64,000 bases of DNA, taken from contig NZ_JASHIC010000012.1 in the NCBI RefSeq assembly GCF_030056705.1, forward strand, positions 126,986 to 190,985, in the 5' to 3' direction. Under the pieces are notes generated by a model. That model was not told the origin of the DNA. It saw only the letters and a list, made by a program, of their open reading frames with translations, and ran no database searches. The stretch comes from Flectobacillus longus (GTDB taxonomy: Bacteria > Bacteroidota > Bacteroidia > Cytophagales > Spirosomataceae). The translations under genes were made by a program, and so were the position numbers. Shown here piece by piece: positions 1 to 9,264 of this stretch (positions are counted from its first letter, which is position 1; every line of letters starts with the position of its first letter).

Positions 1-263
1 GTTGCTACTTTAAAACCTTCTTCCAGCCATTCAGCAATGGATTTGTAGCCCTCCGCCAAATCGAAGTTTTTAACAATATCCTTGGTTTTATATCGAAAAG
101 TAAACGCTAGTTTTTCAATGTTTTTAATTAAAACTAAACGTATATAAATGTTCTTCAAAGCAGGCTCATTGCCCTGATAATTGCCCAAAGAGACTTTTAC
201 CAAAGACTTTTGCTCAACTGCCTGTTGAATTTGTTCACAAAATTGTGCTATCTGATTTTTCAC
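1..263 (-). CDS. N-terminal fragment of a class I SAM-dependent methyltransferase-like protein (runs off the window)
   Basis: An open frame on the minus strand begins at a GTG at 263 and is still open at base 1, so only about 87 N-terminal residues are visible. It contains a stretch reading LVKVSLGNYQG, then IYIRLVLIKN and FTFRYKTKDIVKNF. From memory this pattern is the N-terminal region of a Bacteroidota protein annotated as a class I SAM-dependent methyltransferase; the methyltransferase domain itself would lie outside the window. A TAnnTTTG promoter box lies just upstream, which fits a first gene of a transcript. The GTG start is chosen because no ATG is available in frame after the promoter. 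The product name is tentative. Confidence 0.5.
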   Translation of the reverse strand, partial: MKNQIAQFCEQIQQAVEQKSLVKVSLGNYQGNEPALKNIYIRLVLIKNIEKLAFTFRYKTKDIVKNFDLAEGYKSIAEWLEEGFKVA

Positions 264-290
264 TAGAATCGTCTTTAAACTTTCAAAGTG

Positions 291-298
291 CAAAGATA
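291..298 (-). promoter_or_regulatory. Bacteroidota -7 promoter box
   Basis: The minus strand reads TATCTTTG, matching the Bacteroidota sigma-A -7 consensus TAnnTTTG, about 27 bases upstream of the GTG start at 263. It lies between that start and a terminator hairpin. Confidence 0.55.
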
Positions 299-330
299 CA
301 AAAATAGCCTCGGATTGAGGCTATTTTTGT
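298..330. terminator. Terminator hairpin behind the alpha/beta hydrolase
   Basis: A near-perfect inverted repeat (AAAAATAGCCTC, short loop, GAGGCTATTTTT) sits directly downstream of the hydrolase stop codon. T-runs lie on both strands. It separates the hydrolase transcript from the following methyltransferase gene. Confidence 0.75.
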
Positions 331-359
331 ACTTATCAAAGAAGCTGTTTGATAAATGG

Positions 360-1280
360 TTATTTTTTCAACCATCCATTTGAATCCATCCAACTTTTCA
401 AACGTTCAAACCATTTATCTGGAGTAGTTTTATTATTCAGTCCAAATCCGTGTCCACCTTTAGGATAAATATGTAGTTCGGCAGGGACTTTCTTTTCTAC
501 CAAAGCATCATAAAATCTCAAAGAATTCTGCACTGGAACACCGCCATCGTCTTGCGCATGAACCAAAAAACACGGAGGCGTTTGTGGTGTCACCTGCAAT
601 TCGTTAGAATACAACGCAACCAAACTTTCTGATGGATTTTTGCCAATCAATTGTTCCTGTGAACCTCTATGTCCAAAAGGTTTCATTGTGATTACAGGAT
701 ATAATAATACTGCAAAATCAGGTCGTACATTGCTTTTATCAGCTAATTCGCCTACAGGTTGGGCAAAATGTGTTGCTGTTGTTGCTGCCAAATGTCCACC
801 TGCCGAGAAGCCTAAAATACCCACACGATTGGGATTAACACCAAAAGATTCAGCCTTCGAACGCACGAATCTCAAAGCTTGTTGCGCATCCTGTAAAGGA
901 GCAATTGTTCTGTCGACCTGTTTGGTTGAATCAGGAATACGGTATTTTAAAACAAAGGCTGTCACGCCAATTTTGTTTAACTCCTTTGCCACATCAGAGC
1001 CTTCGTGCGATGCAGCCAAAATACGATATCCTCCGCCTGGAAACACAATAACAGCTGTCCCATTGTCCGTTTCTTTTGGCGCAGGATAGACAGTGATAGA
1101 GGGTATTGAAACCTCTGAAATCCTCAAAATACCGTTTGCATCAGTTGCTGAGCTTTCTGTGTTTTTGTGGGGTTTGGTATTTGGAACCTTTCCTTCATAC
1201 AAAGGAAACTCCTGAGTTTGTGCTTGTGCCACTTGCATCATGGTCGCTAAACAAATAGAAAATAAAACTCTTTTGATCAT
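360..1280 (-). CDS. Secreted alpha/beta hydrolase (acetyl-xylan-esterase / BD-FAE-like)
   Basis: About 306 residues with an N-terminal signal peptide (MIKRVLFSICLATMMQVAQA). It has the layout of the esterase/lipase family COG0657: an oxyanion motif FPGGGY near residue 80, the nucleophile elbow GFSAGG with Ser159, a probable catalytic Asp245 in DDGGVPV, and His277 in KGGHGFG. Such exported enzymes usually deacetylate or de-esterify plant polysaccharide side chains; the substrate here is unknown. I placed the start at 1280 because the frame upstream lacks secretory character and the signal peptide begins exactly there. It appears to be transcribed alone, ending in a hairpin terminator. Confidence 0.85.
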   Translation of the reverse strand: MIKRVLFSICLATMMQVAQAQTQEFPLYEGKVPNTKPHKNTESSATDANGILRISEVSIPSITVYPAPKETDNGTAVIVFPGGGYRILAASHEGSDVAKELNKIGVTAFVLKYRIPDSTKQVDRTIAPLQDAQQALRFVRSKAESFGVNPNRVGILGFSAGGHLAATTATHFAQPVGELADKSNVRPDFAVLLYPVITMKPFGHRGSQEQLIGKNPSESLVALYSNELQVTPQTPPCFLVHAQDDGGVPVQNSLRFYDALVEKKVPAELHIYPKGGHGFGLNNKTTPDKWFERLKSWMDSNGWLKK

Positions 1281-1523
1281 AGGTAAATGAAAGTTATTGG
1301 TTAACGGATTATCAGTTATCTGAATAGACTCATAATCAAAATGATTCAATAAATAGAAGTACAGGATTATTATTAATTTAATCTACCCTTAAATAAATGT
1401 TTGAGGAAATAGCGGTAAGGTTAGTGAGCGCCTATACTCTGGCTTTCTATCTATCTTTACCAGTATTTTAAACGATATTTCATATAAAATCTACTCGTAC
1501 TTTTTGCCTTCAGAAAAGAGAAG

Positions 1524-2429
1524 CTATTTTCTTTTTGAAGTAGTAATCAATGCAACTGCTGTTACAATAATTCCACCTGCGACAATCATCAAAGGATGTA
1601 ACTCCTCTCCTGCTAATAACCATCCCAACAACATTGCTACCAACGGATTGACATAAGTATAGGTAGACACTAAAGTTGGCGGAGCCACCTTGATAAGCCA
1701 ATTAAATACGTTAAAGGCTACGATTGAGCCAATGACAATCAGATATAGTAAAGCAAAAATAGCCGTTGAGGTCACTTCTATTTGAGCAAAATGTTGAAAA
1801 TCACCTAAAAAGAAGCTTATTATTAAAGACAAACCTCCTCCAATCATCATTTGAATACCAGATACTTGTGGTGTAGAATAAGGCAATTTGGCTTTTTTGA
1901 GAATGACCATACTCGCGTTAAAAGCGATCGTTGCAATAAACATCAATACGACGCCATACATATAATATTGCTCGTAACCTTTGAGCGCCAACTTTTTTAG
2001 ACTAATCAAAATACCCACCCCAACGATACCCAATAGCGAGCCTAAAATGACTTTAGGCTGTGGTTTTTCAATATTAGAAAACCATAACATTAGCACCAAC
2101 ACCACAGGACCTAATGCTGAAAACAGCGCCGCATAACTCGACGGAATCCATTTGCCTGCAATCGTAAAAAACCCATTTCCCAAGGTAATCATTAATGTAC
2201 CTGTGAGTGTCATGGTGAGTAAGTGTTTTTTACTAGGCTTAGTATATTTTTTAGTAAGTATTGCCCAGATAAATAGAATCGTTCCAGCACACATGTTACG
2301 AATGCCCGAACCCATAACTGGTGGAAAACTTTGCACCATGAAACGAATTGCCAAATAGGTAGAGCCCCAAACAAAATAAAGGATACCCAACCCTCCCCAA
2401 ATTTTTAGCTGTTGATTTTGTTCTTTCAT
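1524..2429 (-). CDS. EamA-family (DMT superfamily) transporter
   Basis: The 301-residue protein is almost entirely hydrophobic, with about ten predicted membrane helices in two homologous halves, the normal size and layout for drug/metabolite exporters of the EamA family. The N-terminal signature FVWGSTYLAIRF and the C-terminal half with YVNPLVAMLLGWLLAGE are typical of YedA/RhaT-type inner-membrane exporters of amino acids or metabolites. The substrate cannot be read from the sequence. It is divergent from the metalloprotease gene, with about 150 bp between the two starts. Confidence 0.85.
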   Translation of the reverse strand: MKEQNQQLKIWGGLGILYFVWGSTYLAIRFMVQSFPPVMGSGIRNMCAGTILFIWAILTKKYTKPSKKHLLTMTLTGTLMITLGNGFFTIAGKWIPSSYAALFSALGPVVLVLMLWFSNIEKPQPKVILGSLLGIVGVGILISLKKLALKGYEQYYMYGVVLMFIATIAFNASMVILKKAKLPYSTPQVSGIQMMIGGGLSLIISFFLGDFQHFAQIEVTSTAIFALLYLIVIGSIVAFNVFNWLIKVAPPTLVSTYTYVNPLVAMLLGWLLAGEELHPLMIVAGGIIVTAVALITTSKRK

Positions 2430-2583
2430 CTTGCGAAGTTGGTGATTTTTCTGGAAAGTTTGTGAATTCTTATGCTGGCTGTTTATATTTACTCAAATGA
2501 ATTTTTTCAAGAACGCCACTTCGCTAAAACATTCATTTGGTCATTACCTGCTAAATTGTATTTTTCAACAAACTACCTTTCGC

Positions 2584-5016
2584 ATGAAAAAAATTTCACT
2601 ATTGAGTATTTTATTGTTTCTAGTAAGTTTTACTTATTCGTCTCTTGCTCAAAAACTTCCGAGTATCTCCGAAAAAACCAAAGGTCTTAAGAAATATGAA
2701 GGCTTCTTACCTTTTTATTGGGATGAAGATGCAGGAAAAATCTGGTTACAAATCGACAAGTTCGATAAAGAATTTTTGTATTATTCTTCGTTGCCTGCTG
2801 GATTAGGTTCTAATGATATTGGCTTAGACCGTGGATTATTAGGCGATGAAAAAGTAGTATTTTTCCAGAAAATAGGTCGTAAAATTCTGCTTACGCAACC
2901 AAACTACAAGTATCGTGCGCTAACCAATGATGCTAACGAAAAACGTGCCGTGCAGCAATCATTTGCTTCATCAACTATTTGGGGATTCGTGGCAGAAGCA
3001 GAAGAAGATGGAAAAGTTTTGGTTGATGCCACAGATTTCTTAATGAGCGATGTTACGGGTATTGCCGACCGTATAAAAGGAATGAAGCAAGGGAGTTATT
3101 CTCTTGACAAATCTCGTTCTGCGATGTATTTGACCAATACAAAAAACTTCCCTCTCAACTCTGAATTTGAAGTTACCATGACTTTTGTAGGTGGAGAAGA
3201 TGCAGGAGAGTTTGTTCGCTCGGTTGCCCCAAGCCAAGAAGCATTGACATTACGTGTGCACCATAGTTTTTTGCAATTGCCTGATTCAGACTATAAGCCA
3301 AGAGTATTTGATCCTCGCTCAAGCTTCAATGCTATTTCTTATTTCGATTATTCGACGCCTGTATCTGAGCCCATCGACAAGTATTATATCGTTCGTCATA
3401 GATTAAAGAAAAAAGACCCGAAAGCTAAAGTTTCAGAAGCGGTTGAACCCATCATTTATTATCTCGACAACGGTACGCCAGAACCCATTCGTTCTGCCTT
3501 GATGGAAGGTGCACAATGGTGGAATCAAGCGTATGAGGCGGCTGGTTACAAAAATGCCTTCCAAGTTAAATTATTGCCAGACGATGCCGACCCAATGGAT
3601 GCACGTTATAATGTCATCAACTGGGTACACCGTAGCACTCGTGGCTGGTCTTATGGTGCTTCTATTATCGACCCACGTACAGGTGAAATTATCAAAGGTC
3701 ATGTAACATTAGGCTCATTGCGTGTTCGTCAGGATTATTTGATTGCACAAGGTTTGTTATCTCCATTTGAAAAGGGTGAAAAACTCGACCCTGAAAAAGA
3801 CCCAATGCTCAAAATGGCATTGACTCGTTTGAAGCAATTAGCTGCGCATGAAGTAGGACATACCTTAGGTTTGATGCACAACTACTCGGCAAGTATCAAC
3901 AACAGAGCTTCGGTAATGGATTATCCTCACCCAACAGTCAAACTCAATAGCAAAGGAGAAGTAGACCTTTCTGATGCTTATGCTTTGGGTATCGGTGATT
4001 GGGATAAATATTCTATTACGTTTGGGTACCAAGATTTTCCTCAAGGTACAGACGAAAAGACGGCTTTGAACAAAATTATTGATGAGGCAAATACGAAAGG
4101 ATTATTGTTCTTGACAGATATTGACGCTCGTCCAGCAGGAAGCCATAGCCCTACGGCTCACCTTTGGGATAATGGTAAAAACCCAGTTGATGAATTAAAC
4201 AATACCTTGGCTGTTCGTCAAAAAGCCTTGAGTTCTTTCGGAGAAAATACCATTCGTAAAGGCATGCCAATGTCTCATTTAGAAGATGTTTTGGTGCCAA
4301 TTTACAATTACCACCGCTATCAAGTCGAGGCAGCTGCCAAAATTATTGGTTCAGTAGATTATCGCTATGCTTTGCGTGGTGACGGACAAAAGCCAAATAC
4401 TTTGGTTAGTAAAGAAACACAGCAAAAAGCGTTGGATGCCGTATTACAGACTCTTTCATCCGAAACCTTGACAATTCCTGAATCTATCATCCAATTGATT
4501 CCTGCACGTCCTGCTGGTTATTGGCCAAATCGTGAACTGTTTAAAAAACGTACAGGTCGTGCTTTTGACCCATTGGCAGCAGCAGAATCAGCAGCAGATT
4601 TTCCACTTCAATTCTTACTACAGCCTGAACGTGCTAGTCGTATGGTCGAATACGAAGCAAGATATAGTAGTTTGGGATTGGAAGAAATGTTAAATCAATT
4701 AGTTGAAAAAACTTGGAAAGCGCCCAAAACCACAGGTTTGGCTCGTAAAGTACAATTTCAAACCGAACAAATCGTATTAACGCATTTGTTGGCATTGAGT
4801 GTAAACGAAGCCGCTAATTATCAAGTGCGTGCGGTTTGTGGCAAAGCTATCAAAGATTTGAAAGCCTATATCGAGTCTCAGAAGAATACAAAAGAAAGTG
4901 ACTATGCTGCTCACTTGGATTACGCTGTTGAAAGAATGAAAAATCCTTCTGCTGCAAAAGTAGCTACTCATAAAGAAATGGCTCCTGGTGCTCCAATTGG
5001 TTGTGATGAAGAATAA
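2584..5016 (+). CDS. Secreted zinc-dependent metalloprotease (DUF5117/DUF4953 family)
   Basis: About 810 residues starting with a signal peptide (MKKISLLSILLFLVSFTYSS). The zinc site is visible as HEVGHTLGLMH, with His422, Glu423, His426 and His432 in the metzincin spacing HExxHxxGxxH. A Met-turn candidate, SVMDYP, follows at Met445. The N-terminal part before residue 350 matches the DUF5117 layout and the part around the zinc site the DUF4953 domain of large Bacteroidota periplasmic or outer-membrane proteases. The longer reading frame starting at 2497 was rejected because the signal peptide begins at 2584. It is a single gene followed by a hairpin terminator. Natural substrate unknown. Confidence 0.9.
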   Translation: MKKISLLSILLFLVSFTYSSLAQKLPSISEKTKGLKKYEGFLPFYWDEDAGKIWLQIDKFDKEFLYYSSLPAGLGSNDIGLDRGLLGDEKVVFFQKIGRKILLTQPNYKYRALTNDANEKRAVQQSFASSTIWGFVAEAEEDGKVLVDATDFLMSDVTGIADRIKGMKQGSYSLDKSRSAMYLTNTKNFPLNSEFEVTMTFVGGEDAGEFVRSVAPSQEALTLRVHHSFLQLPDSDYKPRVFDPRSSFNAISYFDYSTPVSEPIDKYYIVRHRLKKKDPKAKVSEAVEPIIYYLDNGTPEPIRSALMEGAQWWNQAYEAAGYKNAFQVKLLPDDADPMDARYNVINWVHRSTRGWSYGASIIDPRTGEIIKGHVTLGSLRVRQDYLIAQGLLSPFEKGEKLDPEKDPMLKMALTRLKQLAAHEVGHTLGLMHNYSASINNRASVMDYPHPTVKLNSKGEVDLSDAYALGIGDWDKYSITFGYQDFPQGTDEKTALNKIIDEANTKGLLFLTDIDARPAGSHSPTAHLWDNGKNPVDELNNTLAVRQKALSSFGENTIRKGMPMSHLEDVLVPIYNYHRYQVEAAAKIIGSVDYRYALRGDGQKPNTLVSKETQQKALDAVLQTLSSETLTIPESIIQLIPARPAGYWPNRELFKKRTGRAFDPLAAAESAADFPLQFLLQPERASRMVEYEARYSSLGLEEMLNQLVEKTWKAPKTTGLARKVQFQTEQIVLTHLLALSVNEAANYQVRAVCGKAIKDLKAYIESQKNTKESDYAAHLDYAVERMKNPSAAKVATHKEMAPGAPIGCDEE

Positions 5017-5042
5017 GGTTAATAAATACTGAGTATTAAATT

Positions 5043-5079
5043 AAAGTGCTGAATCACTAAATCTCATTCAGCACTTTTA
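5043..5079 (+). terminator. Rho-independent terminator after the metalloprotease
   Basis: A perfect 12-base inverted repeat (AAAGTGCTGAAT / ATTCAGCACTTT) with an 11-base loop and a T-run lies 27 bases behind the stop codon. The remaining bases to 5360 are AT-rich and show no further gene. Confidence 0.85.
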
Positions 5080-5360
5080 TATAAATTTTAGCTTAGTAAC
5101 TAGGCTATTTTCCCATAATTACCCAAGCTCTGACAGAAATGTTAGGGCTTTTTCTTTACCCAAATAATCATATTCAAAACTTATATTTTACCCATAGACT
5201 CCGCTGAGTGCAGAAAATTCTCTTTTTGTTAATGATTGTTAATGCTGAGCCATTCACTAAACCCTAGGCTTTTTGACATATCAAAGTGACAAAATACAGC
5301 GTTAGAGAGCTAAATATCTCAAAATTAAAACAAGTAATAATCCATAATTTTTATAAAGCC

Positions 5361-6101
5361 ATGACTCCAAACTTTGTTAAAATTGTAAAACCTACAGTAG
5401 GTAAGCAATCTATCTTAAAACCTATTCTTACTTTTGTTTTAACTGGTGCATTGATGAGCACCTTGGCTACAGCTCAAGCACAACGTGGTCATGAAGATCG
5501 TCGTGATTCTGATTATCGCTACGACAAAAAAGATCGTGACAATCGTGGAAATGATAGACGTGACGATAACCGCCGAAACGACAATCGTCGCGATGAATAT
5601 CGTCGCGATGAATATCGTAGAGATGACCGTCGTGGACCAGACCGTGTGGTTGTAGTTGACCGTGCCCGTCCAAACTGGCAATATGCTAATATTCCTAGTC
5701 GCAATGCACATTACAACGCATTGCCTACAGGTCATTTGAGTATTAACTTTGGTGGTATTCGATTTGCTTATCATCAAGGGGTATTTTACAAACCATACAA
5801 TTCAGAATACGTAGTATGTCAAGCGCCAGTTGGGATTCGTGTCAATGTATTACCAAGAGATTACCGTAGAGTCGTAATCAGAAATGTTGACTATTACTAT
5901 TATAATGGAACTTACTATCGTCCTTATGGTAATGAGTACGCTACCGTAGCCCCTCCGATCGGTGCGTTGGTGGAGAGTATTCCTGGTGGATACGAAAAAC
6001 TCATGATTAACGGTGAAACCTATTATGTAGTAGATGGCATTCAGTACAGAGCAGTTTTAAACCGTGGCGAAATCTGGTACGAAGTAATCAAAATTATGTA
6101 A
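5361..6101 (+). CDS. Secreted DUF6515-like protein with Arg/Asp-rich segment and Tyr-rich repeats
   Basis: About 246 residues. The start at 5361 gives a long signal peptide ending near AQAQR. Residues about 37-93 are an Arg/Asp/Asn-rich low-complexity stretch made of repeated RRDE/RRDD units, encoded by near-identical short DNA repeats. The C-terminal half carries at least two clear copies of a unit with the form YYxGxYYxPYxxxYxVxxPxG (FYKPYNSEYVV, then YYRPYGNEYATVAPPIG), followed by a weaker third. This is the pattern of DUF6515 proteins, which are envelope proteins of unknown function. The gene stands alone, with terminators on both sides. Confidence 0.75.
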   Translation: MTPNFVKIVKPTVGKQSILKPILTFVLTGALMSTLATAQAQRGHEDRRDSDYRYDKKDRDNRGNDRRDDNRRNDNRRDEYRRDEYRRDDRRGPDRVVVVDRARPNWQYANIPSRNAHYNALPTGHLSINFGGIRFAYHQGVFYKPYNSEYVVCQAPVGIRVNVLPRDYRRVVIRNVDYYYYNGTYYRPYGNEYATVAPPIGALVESIPGGYEKLMINGETYYVVDGIQYRAVLNRGEIWYEVIKIM

Positions 6102-6255
6102 TAGTGATGCTGTAGGTGTATGTAGTAGGCAAAAAAGTTCTAAAGAAGCCCAAACATTCAAGTAATCGTGCAAAATAAAATTTAAGTGATGGTGAAAACA
6201 GAGTGTTGAAAATTGAAATCTTACATTCATAACTCTGCATTAATACTTTATATAA

Positions 6256-6285
6256 CGAGGCAGTCTTTCGAGACTGCCTTTTTTA
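6256..6285 (+). terminator. Rho-independent terminator
   Basis: A perfect 8-base stem (GGCAGTCT / AGACTGCC) with a TTCG tetraloop is followed by six T. It lies about 155 bases behind the DUF6515-like gene. The rest of the 310-base gap up to 6412 is AT-rich, with no recognisable gene. Confidence 0.9.
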
Positions 6286-6412
6286 TTTCTCTAAATCTCA
6301 TTTTTTCCAACAATCCAATAAGTAGTAAAATATTATGAAAAACTTTAACTATTCTATAAATTAGCGTTTATTCACTAAACATTGTTCATCAACGTCCTAA
6401 CAGATAATAATT

Positions 6413-7684
6413 ATGGAAAGGTATGGTCAGATTTTGAATATCGCAATGCCCATTTTTTTATTGTTGGTATTATTAGAAAAGACTTATGGCTGGCTCAAAT
6501 ATAAAGATACTTTCAAGCCAATGGATATGCTTTCGAGTCTAAGTTCGGGATATACAAACATTATTAAAGATGTTTTGGGAGTTAGTATTTCCATTATTAC
6601 CTATGAATGGATGGTAAAACATTGGGCTATCTATCATCTAGAATCCACTTGGGCGATTTATATTACAGCTTTTATTGCCTTAGATTTTACAGGGTATTGG
6701 GGACATAGATTGAGCCATCAGATCAATTTTCTGTGGAATCAACACCTGATTCACCATAGTAGTGAGGAGTTTAATTTGGCTTGTGCTTTACGTCAAAGTA
6801 TCTCGACATTTATCAATTTCTTCACCATATTTCTATTGCCAGCCGCACTTTTGGGGGTGCCAAGTATTGTGATTGCCACAGTAGCGCCTTTACATTTGTT
6901 TGCTCAATTTTGGTATCATACGACCTATATTAATCGTATGGGATGGATAGAATATATTTTGGTAACGCCTTCTCATCACCGAGTTCATCACTCAATCAAT
7001 CCTGAATACATTGATAAAAACCATTCGCAGATTTTTATTTTTTGGGATAAAATGTTTGATACTTTTCAGGAAGAATTACCCTCTGTTCCATGCGTTTATG
7101 GCATTACTGTTCCCGTTCGGACTTGGAATCCCATCAAAATCAATTTTCATCATATCTGGATTTTGATACAAGATGCTTGGCATACAAAAAATTGGATAGA
7201 TAAAGCCAGAATTTGGTTTATGCCTACAGGCTGGCGCCCTGAAGATGTAAGAGACAAGTATCCATTAAACAAAATTGAAGATGTTTATCATTTTCAAAAA
7301 TATACTCCTGAGACTTCTAGTAAATTAATTACTTGGTCTTTTATTCAATTCTTTTTCACCTTTGCTCTAATTGTATATTTCTTTGGACATTTGGCACAAA
7401 TAGGCTCGCCTTTGATTTTTGTGTACGGAGGTTTTATTTTTCTAAGTGTGTATGCTTATACCGAAATGATGGATTTGAATCCACATTCTTTTTGGTACGA
7501 ATCGTTCAAGAATATTATCGGACTAGGATTAATCGCCTATTTAGGAGATTGGTTTGATATGAATCAACACTGGACAGGAGTAGGATATTTTGTAGGTATT
7601 TATTTCGTATTATCTACCGTAATTACGGCTTACTTGGTATATTCAGAGAAAAAAGTTTTTCAGCAAAAAATCTACGCTAACTAG
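6413..7684 (+). CDS. Sterol desaturase / fatty-acid hydroxylase superfamily membrane protein
   Basis: The 423-residue integral membrane protein carries the three histidine boxes of the di-iron fatty-acid hydroxylase superfamily: HRLSH (His98-His102), HLIHH (His111-His115) and HHRVHH (His188-His193). Members hydroxylate or desaturate lipids such as sterols, fatty acids or carotenoids. The C-terminal third contains several extra membrane helices, a layout seen in larger bacterial members; their role is not known to me. The substrate is open. The gene is monocistronic and ends at a strong inverted repeat shared with the converging CoA-transferase gene. Confidence 0.88.
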   Translation: MERYGQILNIAMPIFLLLVLLEKTYGWLKYKDTFKPMDMLSSLSSGYTNIIKDVLGVSISIITYEWMVKHWAIYHLESTWAIYITAFIALDFTGYWGHRLSHQINFLWNQHLIHHSSEEFNLACALRQSISTFINFFTIFLLPAALLGVPSIVIATVAPLHLFAQFWYHTTYINRMGWIEYILVTPSHHRVHHSINPEYIDKNHSQIFIFWDKMFDTFQEELPSVPCVYGITVPVRTWNPIKINFHHIWILIQDAWHTKNWIDKARIWFMPTGWRPEDVRDKYPLNKIEDVYHFQKYTPETSSKLITWSFIQFFFTFALIVYFFGHLAQIGSPLIFVYGGFIFLSVYAYTEMMDLNPHSFWYESFKNIIGLGLIAYLGDWFDMNQHWTGVGYFVGIYFVLSTVITAYLVYSEKKVFQQKIYAN

Positions 7685-7694
7685 CTTTCAGATT

Positions 7695-7745
7695 TTGTCT
7701 ATCAGCTTTCAGGTAAAGAGACTTTACTCGAAAGCTGATAGACAA
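7695..7745. terminator. Bidirectional terminator with perfect 16-bp arms
   Basis: The arms TTGTCTATCAGCTTTC and GAAAGCTGATAGACAA are perfectly complementary with a 19-base loop. They lie between the converging desaturase-like and CoA-transferase genes. The word AGCTTTCAG also occurs a second time just to the left (from 7684), the same built-from-repeated-words style seen in other palindromes of this window. Confidence 0.7.
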
Positions 7746-7752
7746 TAACCTA

Positions 7753-9051
7753 CTAAACATACATATATACTCCTTGAGAATATTGATGTTTAAAACGTTC
7801 AAAAGCCTCTTGCTCCAAACGTTCCTGATGGTCGGGATGAGCCACTTTAATTAACTCTTTAGCTCTTTCCACCAAATTCTTTCCGTATAAATAAGCAATA
7901 CCAAATTCGGTAACAACATAATGTACGTGAGCACGGGTAGTCACTACGCCTGCACCCTCTTTCAAATGTGAGACAATTTTGGATTCTCCGTCCTTTGTAC
8001 CTGCTGCCATGGCAATTATAGGTTTTCCTCCTTCTGATAAACCTGCCCCACGCATAAAATCCATCTGTCCACCCACGCCAGAGTACATTCTGTAACCAAT
8101 ACTATCCGCGCAGATTTGTCCTGTAATATCAATTTCGATAGCGCTGTTAATAGCAGTAACTTTAGGATTTTGACGAATAATGGCAGTATCATTTACATAA
8201 TCAACTGGTAACATATTAATCAAAGGATTATCATCCACAAAATCATACAGCTTTTGAGTACCACAAAGGAAAGTCGACACAATTTTTCCTTGATGCTTTT
8301 TCTTAAAACGACCTGTAATAACCCCTTTTTCAACTAATGGAATGATGCCATCCGAAAACATTTCGGTGTGAATTCCTAAATCTTTATGATTCTCTAAAGC
8401 TGCCAATACAGCGTTAGGAATACTCCCAATACCCATTTGAAGTGTTGCGCCATCCTCCACTAAAGAAGCCACATTATTTCCAATTCTTTGTTCAATATCC
8501 GACGGTGTCCCCCACGTTACCTGATGTAGCGGTTGGTCAAAAGGCACCAAATAATCAATTTTGCTCACATGAATTTGACTATCGCCTAAGGTTCTAGGCA
8601 TAAAGCGATTGACTTGCGCAATGACAATTTTGGCAGATTCGAGCGCTGCTAAAGTTGCATCAAGAGATGTCCCTAATGAACAAAATCCATTTTTATCAGG
8701 CGTTGAAACCGTGATAAGAGCTACATCTAGATTGATTATTTTTTGACGAAATAATCGAGGAATTTCAGACAAGAAAACGGGGATATAACTACCACGTCCT
8801 TCGGCAATAGCTTTACGAACATTTTTACCGATGAAGAACGCATTGGTATGAAAAATCCCTTCAAATTCTGGTCTCGTATAGGGTGCATCGCCTTCGGTAT
8901 GTAGATGATATATTTCAACATTTTGGAGGTGATCGGCCAACTTCACCATTTCTTGAAGCAGGTGTTGTGGCGCTCCTGCCACACTATGCACATAAACTTT
9001 ATCACCAGATTTAATAACTTTGAGAGCGTGTTCAGCAGATGTAATCGACAT
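7753..9051 (-). CDS. Acetyl-CoA hydrolase/transferase family protein (4-hydroxybutyrate CoA-transferase-like)
   Basis: A 432-residue cytoplasmic enzyme of the Cat1/AbfT family, which moves CoA between acetate or butyrate and another acid through a glutamyl-CoA intermediate. The segment LGIHTEMFSDG places the probable catalytic glutamate at Glu230, and SLGTSLDATLAALESAK and the Gly-rich MGIGSIPNAVL segment are typical. Length is normal. It may serve acetate or 4-hydroxybutyrate metabolism, but acceptor and donor cannot be told from sequence. It is monocistronic. Confidence 0.85.
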   Translation of the reverse strand: MSITSAEHALKVIKSGDKVYVHSVAGAPQHLLQEMVKLADHLQNVEIYHLHTEGDAPYTRPEFEGIFHTNAFFIGKNVRKAIAEGRGSYIPVFLSEIPRLFRQKIINLDVALITVSTPDKNGFCSLGTSLDATLAALESAKIVIAQVNRFMPRTLGDSQIHVSKIDYLVPFDQPLHQVTWGTPSDIEQRIGNNVASLVEDGATLQMGIGSIPNAVLAALENHKDLGIHTEMFSDGIIPLVEKGVITGRFKKKHQGKIVSTFLCGTQKLYDFVDDNPLINMLPVDYVNDTAIIRQNPKVTAINSAIEIDITGQICADSIGYRMYSGVGGQMDFMRGAGLSEGGKPIIAMAAGTKDGESKIVSHLKEGAGVVTTRAHVHYVVTEFGIAYLYGKNLVERAKELIKVAHPDHQERLEQEAFERFKHQYSQGVYMYV

Positions 9052-9254
9052 AAGTATGTAATTTTGAGGTTGGGATAGAAATTAATTTTGTGACGGCAAG
9101 TTGGAGGAATAGTTTGGTCTTCAGAATGACTTTGGTCATTTAAAATACCTTTTTCTATCAGCTATTTTTTGTACAATTCCGATATTTATTTTACCTAACA
9201 GCTTAATTTTGAACCTATTCGCTAATTTATTATCAATAAATAACCAAGAAACCG

Positions 9255-9262
9255 TAAATTTG
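9255..9262 (+). promoter_or_regulatory. Bacteroidota -7 promoter box before the small ORF and serine hydrolase
   Basis: TAAATTTG matches TAnnTTTG. Transcription would start near 9266, so the ATG at 9265 would have no leader and the in-frame ATG at 9280 may be the real start of the small ORF. No clear TTG -33 element was seen. Confidence 0.45.
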
Positions 9263-9264
9263 AC

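Noticed and set aside
640-1089. 149-codon open frame on the plus strand
   Set aside because: It lies wholly inside the alpha/beta hydrolase gene on the other strand, whose catalytic motifs are intact; it is a shadow frame.
5545-5640. Tandem short repeats that might suggest a CRISPR array
   Set aside because: The units are about 15 bases, in frame with the protein and without spacers; they encode RRDE/RRDD.
5439-5777. 112-codon minus-strand frame and two shorter ones over the Arg/Asp repeat
   Set aside because: They are shadows of the repeat-rich DUF6515-like gene; low-complexity DNA keeps several frames open.
7695-7745. Possible transposon end or attachment site
   Set aside because: Arms are perfect but lie between two converging intact genes with no integrase or transposase nearby; a bidirectional terminator is the simpler reading.
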